Both the position numbers and the translations under genes were made by a program. A model generated the notes under the pieces. It did no database searches. It was not told the origin of the DNA and saw nothing but the letters and a program-made list of their open reading frames with translations. A DNA stretch of 12,500 bases from Halisarca cf. caerulea (taxonomy: Eukaryota > Porifera > Demospongiae > Chondrillida > Halisarcidae): contig CAUJGJ010000194.1 in NCBI GenBank assembly GCA_963170055.1, positions 92,501-105,000 on the forward strand, in the 5' to 3' direction. Below are positions 7,710 through 12,500 of this stretch, piece after piece (positions within the stretch are counted from its first letter, which is position 1; every line of letters starts with the position of its first letter).

Positions 7710-8640
7710 TCTATGTACGTACGTACGTATGTACACCTTACAAATTGATCAGCCAATTGAATTCATCCATTTCTATTGTACGTACGCATACTGATGAAAG
7801 TGATAGGTAAGCAGCAACAACCCTGCCTTGTCCCATAGATAGCTACAATACAGTATATCCTAGTAAAGTTAGTTTACATGAAATGGCATATTGTTTACAC
7901 AGGTGTGGTGGAAGTTATGTACAAACACATCCCACAAAGGGTTACCACCTGGGAACTGAAGTCTCAGGGAAACTACCTTGAAACAAGGTCAAAGGAATCA
8001 CAAGCAGTACCTACAACAAACCCCATTCAATCAGGATGACAAACACAGCAGGTGCATTTGACCTATACTCAAATGACATTGTAGGCAGCTACAAATCAAC
8101 AATGAATATATTAGTTAGCATCCAAAGGTCTCTTCCATGTGTGATAACATCCACATGACTAACATTGTGTGATTGGAGGGAGCCTTTTGGGAACTCCTGG
8201 AATGGATCTCGAGGTGACAGGGCGTAGTAAGTAGTGGTCCAACTCAGGAAGAGGTCAATGATCACTGATCATCCCCCACCCTTTCAAATGTGGGACTAAG
8301 ATAACTGAGACCTATGTATGTACCTCTGCGGATGTGGTGGCAACAGAAAACATCCACTAAACCCCCCTTCTAACATATGACTACTACATTTTATTGCCAC
8401 CATCGTTATTGCTCTCAGAGATACTCCCATGCTACAGACATAAATAGATTAAATCGACCCCAACTATAAAACCTAACTTACAGTATTATAAGCCTATATG
8501 TAAAAAAGTAACAACAAAAGAAAAAAACAGGAAACAAACACACAATTGGACTCAGCATATTCAAGAAGAGCCCCACCATCTTAAAGGGGTCTCAGTGGTG
8601 AGGAAATCTAACATAGTATGAACAAACATGCTTAGAGCAG
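7710..8640. other. Intergenic, no supported gene
   Basis: Begins with a short GTAC/TACG tandem (7713-7732). I find no splice-bounded coding frame on either strand. A minus-strand AATAAA (8395-8390) could serve as a 3' end for transcripts coming from the promoter island near 9530. The minus strand at about 8578-8480 has a short hydrophobic open stretch (MVGLFLNMLSPIV..) without other support. Confidence 0.4.
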
Positions 8641-8651
8641 TGTAGAATAAA

Positions 8652-8932
8652 AGATGTACCAGTGAATTGGCGTACATGCAGCTGACTCTTGCCTGGGTCC
8701 TACATACATAGTTCCACTAACACATGAGCCACACCATCTGAATGTGGTCTCACTAGGGGGGATGCAACTTGAAGAAGGTACGTGATATACATGATATATA
8801 CATATTAAATGGTAAGTAAAACGGCAGATGTACCAGTACCCTGGTGCATGTGTGGTGCTCACTCTTGGCCCGAGGTCCTTCACTTGCATGGTTCCACTAT
8901 CACTACGCAACACTGTCTGAAGAGCTCCCCAG
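8652..8932. repeat. Diverged duplication, period 174 bp
   Basis: AGATGTACCAGT begins copies at 8652 and 8826. Both go on with matching blocks in order: TGGCGTACATG / TGGTGCATGTG, GACTCTTGCCTGGGTCCT / CACTCTTGGCCCGAGGTCCT, ATAGTTCCACTA / ATGGTTCCACTA and CACCATCTGAATG / CACTGTCTGAAGAG. The unit is about 105 bp. On the minus strand both copies lie in one open frame (8913-8632), where SGTMQVKDLGPR and SGTMYVGPR, and YWYIC and HWYIF, correspond. No family is recognised and there is no clear splice site, so I list it as a repeat with possible coding content. Confidence 0.55.
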
Positions 8933-9041
8933 CAACATGCAGGAAGTTCATCATATACTGTTCACATGGACCCCTGATGTACTTGGTGTGCGTACCTATA
9001 CATGAGAAAAAGTGACCGTGAAGTTCAATACGCGTTTCTGT
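8880..9041 (-). other. Unassigned open stretch, possible exon
   Basis: A minus-strand frame of 53 codons without ATG at its start, including YIRGPCEQYMMNFLHVAGEL and ending at TGA 8882-8880. An acceptor-like TTTTTCTCATGTATAG precedes GTACGC within it, and GTGAAG could serve as a donor just before the stop. Cysteine-rich composition is mildly protein-like. No family is recognised, and its end overlaps the 174-bp duplication. Confidence 0.2.
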
Positions 9042-9103
9042 TCAATTCAAACAATTCCACCTTCAAATTTTCCTTCAGGACACTTTACCTACACAAGCCA
9101 ACA

Positions 9104-9523
9104 TCAGTCATATCCTGTGACTGTATACTGCGGGACTATTGGGTCCACCTGTAGGAGGTCGTGGATGCTCTTCTGCGCACTGACAATAGAATAACAAGAT
9201 ATCATAGCTGGTTAAAAGCATTTCAAAGTTTCGCGATAACCCTCAGAAATATGTTAAATACATCTTGGGTGTTCAAAGGAGTGCCCTATTAAGGCTGATT
9301 TTGCGATCTACAGGAGAATGTGTACAACAAACACAGCAAAAGTACAGGTTTATCTAACGGGTTCAAACTAGAGATTATGCATACGTACGCGATCATACAG
9401 TAGACATAGATACTGCTGGCATCAACATACCCGACTGAAGATCTGCTCTGATGTACTCCCTGTTATTCCAGTCTTGTACCAAGACAGAACTTCTAGACAG
9501 AACCACGTGCAATCCATCGCCAT
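9104..9523 (-). CDS. Possible small two-exon gene of unknown function
   Basis: First exon 9523-9431: AAAAATGGCG gives a good start context, then 31 codons (MAMDCTWFCLEVLSWYKT..EQIFSR) and a GTATGT donor in phase 0. A pyrimidine-rich acceptor region (TTGTTATTCTATTGTCAGTGCGCAG) ends at 9173. Using the second AG, the next exon 9172-9104 reads KSIHDLLQVDPIVPQYTVTG, YD, stop, in phase, for a 53-residue protein. Using the first AG at 9180 gives a different short frame (CAEEHPRPPTGG..). The start sits just downstream, on this strand, of E2F- and YY1-type sites, which supports a genuine 5' end. The protein has no signal peptide and no domain I recognise. The first exon is better supported than the second; the gene may continue to other exons instead. 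Confidence 0.4.
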
Positions 9524-9537
9524 TTTTCGTTGGGAGT

Positions 9538-9545
9538 GCGCCAAA
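9538..9545 (-). promoter_or_regulatory. E2F-type site TTTGGCGC
   Basis: Plus strand GCGCCAAA equals the E2F consensus TTTSSCGC read on the minus strand, 15 bases upstream of the minus-strand ATG at 9523. Confidence 0.45.
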
Positions 9546-9549
9546 CAAG

Positions 9550-9560
9550 AAAATGGCGGC
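9550..9560 (+). promoter_or_regulatory. YY1-type site AAAATGGCGGC
   Basis: Exact match to the AANATGGCGGC element found near start sites of housekeeping genes in animals. It can also be read as an ATG in good context on the plus strand (MAAATAVVVRLVLCK.., stop at 9651), a 33-codon frame that I regard as secondary. Confidence 0.45.
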
Positions 9561-9644
9561 GGCAACGGCTGTGGTTGTGAGACTGGTCTTGTGCAAACAG
9601 ACTCCAATGCCTACAGGCCTTCTTTGTGGCCATTTTTTATTGCG

Positions 9645-9652
9645 TATATAAG
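9645..9652 (+). promoter_or_regulatory. TATA box TATATAAG
   Basis: Strong TATA consensus in a locally less AT-rich setting (GCGTATATAAGAGCAGCC). It predicts a plus-strand start near 9675-9680, about 15 bases before the ATG of the 9693-9917 frame. Confidence 0.45.
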
Positions 9653-9692
9653 AGCAGCCTGCCGGGTACATGTATCTTGATAAAGAATTTAA

Positions 9693-9917
9693 TTGATCAT
9701 TATGATTCTCGCATGTCAGTATACACATGCAGCGGACACTCGGTTCCATGATACTACAGAACTTATACCTACTCCAATTGCCACAATGATACCATATCAA
9801 AATCAACAAGTTTTACAACTTGATATCAGTTACACTAACTTTCGCCATACTGAGTCATATTGGCCTCATTTGACTGAACTCCAATCACTCATAAAATTAA
9901 TAAACATTAATGCATGA
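9693..9917 (+). CDS. Small frame downstream of a TATA box, unknown
   Basis: 74 codons beginning MIIMILACQYTHAADTRFHD and ending LIKLININA, stop. The last part (VLQLDISYTNF..HLTELQSLIKLININA) has leucine spacing like a leucine-rich repeat, but only about one and a half repeats, so this may be chance. A TATA box lies 48 bases upstream, and AATAAA (9899-9904) overlaps the end of the frame. It could be a short single-exon gene, a first exon, or noise. No signal peptide is clear. Confidence 0.25.
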   Translation: MIIMILACQYTHAADTRFHDTTELIPTPIATMIPYQNQQVLQLDISYTNFRHTESYWPHLTELQSLIKLININA

Positions 9918-10106
9918 TTGTTCTAGTTGAAAGTGGGCAAGAAAGCATAGTGGCCAATGCATGTGTTATATTTGGTTTCTGACATGACTCTAGCATGTAT
10001 GTGTAGTCTATTAAATACATGTTCATAAGCAAATGTGGACATGGAAAATGTAATGGCAAGTCTGTCATCATCTTCAGCTCAACATGCACCGGTGTAGTCC
10101 CTAATC
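9918..10106. other. 3' flank of the minus-strand Ig-like gene
   Basis: Follows the TGA at 10109-10107 on the minus strand. A 67-codon minus frame (10110-9907) overlaps that stop by ATGA but has no domain. No AATAAA is seen close by; the nearest minus-strand variant ATTAAA is near 9687. Confidence 0.4.
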
Positions 10107-11705
<1,599 letters not shown>

Positions 11706-12359
11706 CAGGGATGCTCTATAATCTATATACTTGTAAAATACTACGGGAGCTATGAGATCCAGGAGGTAAATCAGCTAGGTTGATGGGACAGGGTTGATGG
11801 GACAGATAGGCCTATTATATATCCTTGGGTGGGGAACTACAAAATGGACCACTGCAATGGGTGGGGAACTTCCATATGTATGAAGGTCACCAATGAGAAT
11901 TCAGAAGTTGCTTACAATATTCTATTAATAGGTTTTTAGGTATTTTTTTGTGGATAAACCTGTACTTAGCTATAGGCAATTACTTTTTGCACTAGTGCTA
12001 TGCTCAAGGTTAAGACGTGTGCACCTCTTATCGACAGTACACACATGGGACCAAAGATAGCTGTCTCCATAATTATTATACATCTACTTAATATATACGT
12101 TAAGCAAAACTGATTGCTTCATTGTAATATATTATATAGTTATAATCAGCATTTTAAGTACTATTATTACTGCATGAGTGGATATTGTAATTATCATGTG
12201 ATGGACAAAGGAATGTGCTGTTGTGGTGTATTTGTAGTAATTTAGAATTGAATACAAAACATGATTAATATCAAACATTCTTAGTCCTTAATTGTAAGCA
12301 AGCATATATATGCACGTGTATTTGAAGTTTCGGAATCCAATTTGTAAGATTAACATGAG
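11706..12359. other. Divergent intergenic region
   Basis: Lies between the minus-strand start at 11705 and the plus-strand exon at 12360, so it should contain the promoter of the Ig-like gene. I see TATATAG at about 11725 but no strong core element. Two pairs of short repeats are present: GGTTGATGGGACAG at 11778-11791 and 11792-11805, and TGGGTGGGGAACT at 11826-11838 and 11858-11870. The rest is AT-rich with nothing recognised. Confidence 0.5.
11778..11805. repeat. 14-bp perfect tandem duplication
   Basis: GGTTGATGGGACAG occurs twice head to tail, about 75-100 bp upstream of the minus-strand ATG at 11705. Confidence 0.9.
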
Positions 12360-12500
12360 ATGAGTGAGTTCCTGATCCTTCTGCAGTATGATAACGCATT
12401 TCTAAAGATTCGTGTCAAGAAATTCCAGTTCCACTCGCTGTTCAATTCGCAGTTTGCCCACAAAATTGTAGAGGAATTTGGCTACCTGCAGAGTGCTAGT
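12360..12500 (+). CDS. Coding exon of an unrecognised gene, 3' partial
   Basis: An open frame of 47 codons runs from ATG 12360 to the window end. It begins MSEFLILLQYDNAFLKIRVK and continues FQFHSLFNSQFAHKIVEEFG, YLQSAS. The composition (mixed charged and aromatic residues, balanced codons) is much more protein-like than the surroundings. Two readings are possible: ATG at 12360 is the start of a first exon, or TTCCTGATCCTTCTGCAG is a 3' splice site and the exon starts at TAT 12387 in phase 0. The pyrimidine-rich tract favours the second. I do not recognise the family. Confidence 0.6.
   Translation, partial: MSEFLILLQYDNAFLKIRVKKFQFHSLFNSQFAHKIVEEFGYLQSAS

Noticed and set aside
9393..9809. 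138-codon minus-strand frame over the promoter island
   Set aside because: It runs across the E2F/YY1 region and the TATA box, has no domain, and overlaps the better-supported 9523-9431 exon in another frame.

Overview
The window looks like nuclear DNA of an invertebrate animal, most likely a sponge (Porifera, probably a demosponge). The reasons are AT-rich sequence, spliceosomal introns with GT..AG ends, many long CA/TG and TA microsatellites, abundant short DNA-transposon remnants, and a Calx-beta/EGF/transmembrane gene of a kind that is expanded in sponges. The assignment to sponge is an inference; only 'intron-bearing animal' is close to certain. There are no bacterial operons, rRNA genes, intact tRNA genes or CRISPR arrays.

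Layout. (1) 1-3600, plus strand: the 3' end of a gene for a cell-surface protein. Five exons (1-160, 1712-2062, 2259-2456, 2574-2669, 3329-3498) give 324 residues with two Calx-beta domains, one EGF domain, one transmembrane helix and a short basic tail. Every junction is phase 1, so exons match modules. Intron 1 holds a TG microsatellite, a 491-bp inverted-repeat element, two TA tracts and an A-run. Intron 4 holds two tRNA-like (SINE-type) units. (2) 3600-5700: intergenic, with a degenerate inverted-repeat element, three copies of a repeat family marked by 'ggaggtgtcc', and on the minus strand (4855-4579) a terminal-exon-like open frame that resembles the end of a BEN domain but is split by a one-base frameshift. 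(3) 5470-7710: two CA microsatellites, a 181-bp TA-flanked MITE, and a 1.1-kb hAT-like element bounded by a perfect 8-bp target duplication and carrying a run of 25 C. (4) 7710-9180: no confident gene; a diverged 174-bp-period duplication lies at 8652-8930. (5) 9100-9920: a promoter-like island with E2F and YY1 sequences next to a minus-strand first exon (9523-9431), plus a good TATA box and a small plus-strand reading frame. (6) 10107-11705, minus strand: a three-exon gene for a small secreted protein with a signal peptide and an Ig-like exon, again with phase-1 junctions. (7) 11706-12359: an intergenic stretch between divergent genes. (8) 12360-12500, plus strand: the first or an internal coding exon of an unrecognised gene, cut by the window end.

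How the parts relate. Two of the best-supported genes encode extracellular adhesion-type modules (Calx-beta/EGF, Ig-like) built from phase-1 exons, the classic arrangement for exon shuffling. The rest is mostly a graveyard of small DNA transposons and microsatellites. I did not find a clearly new molecular system. The most useful leads are the two short spliced genes, the E2F/YY1 promoter island, and the hAT-like and TA-flanked element families.
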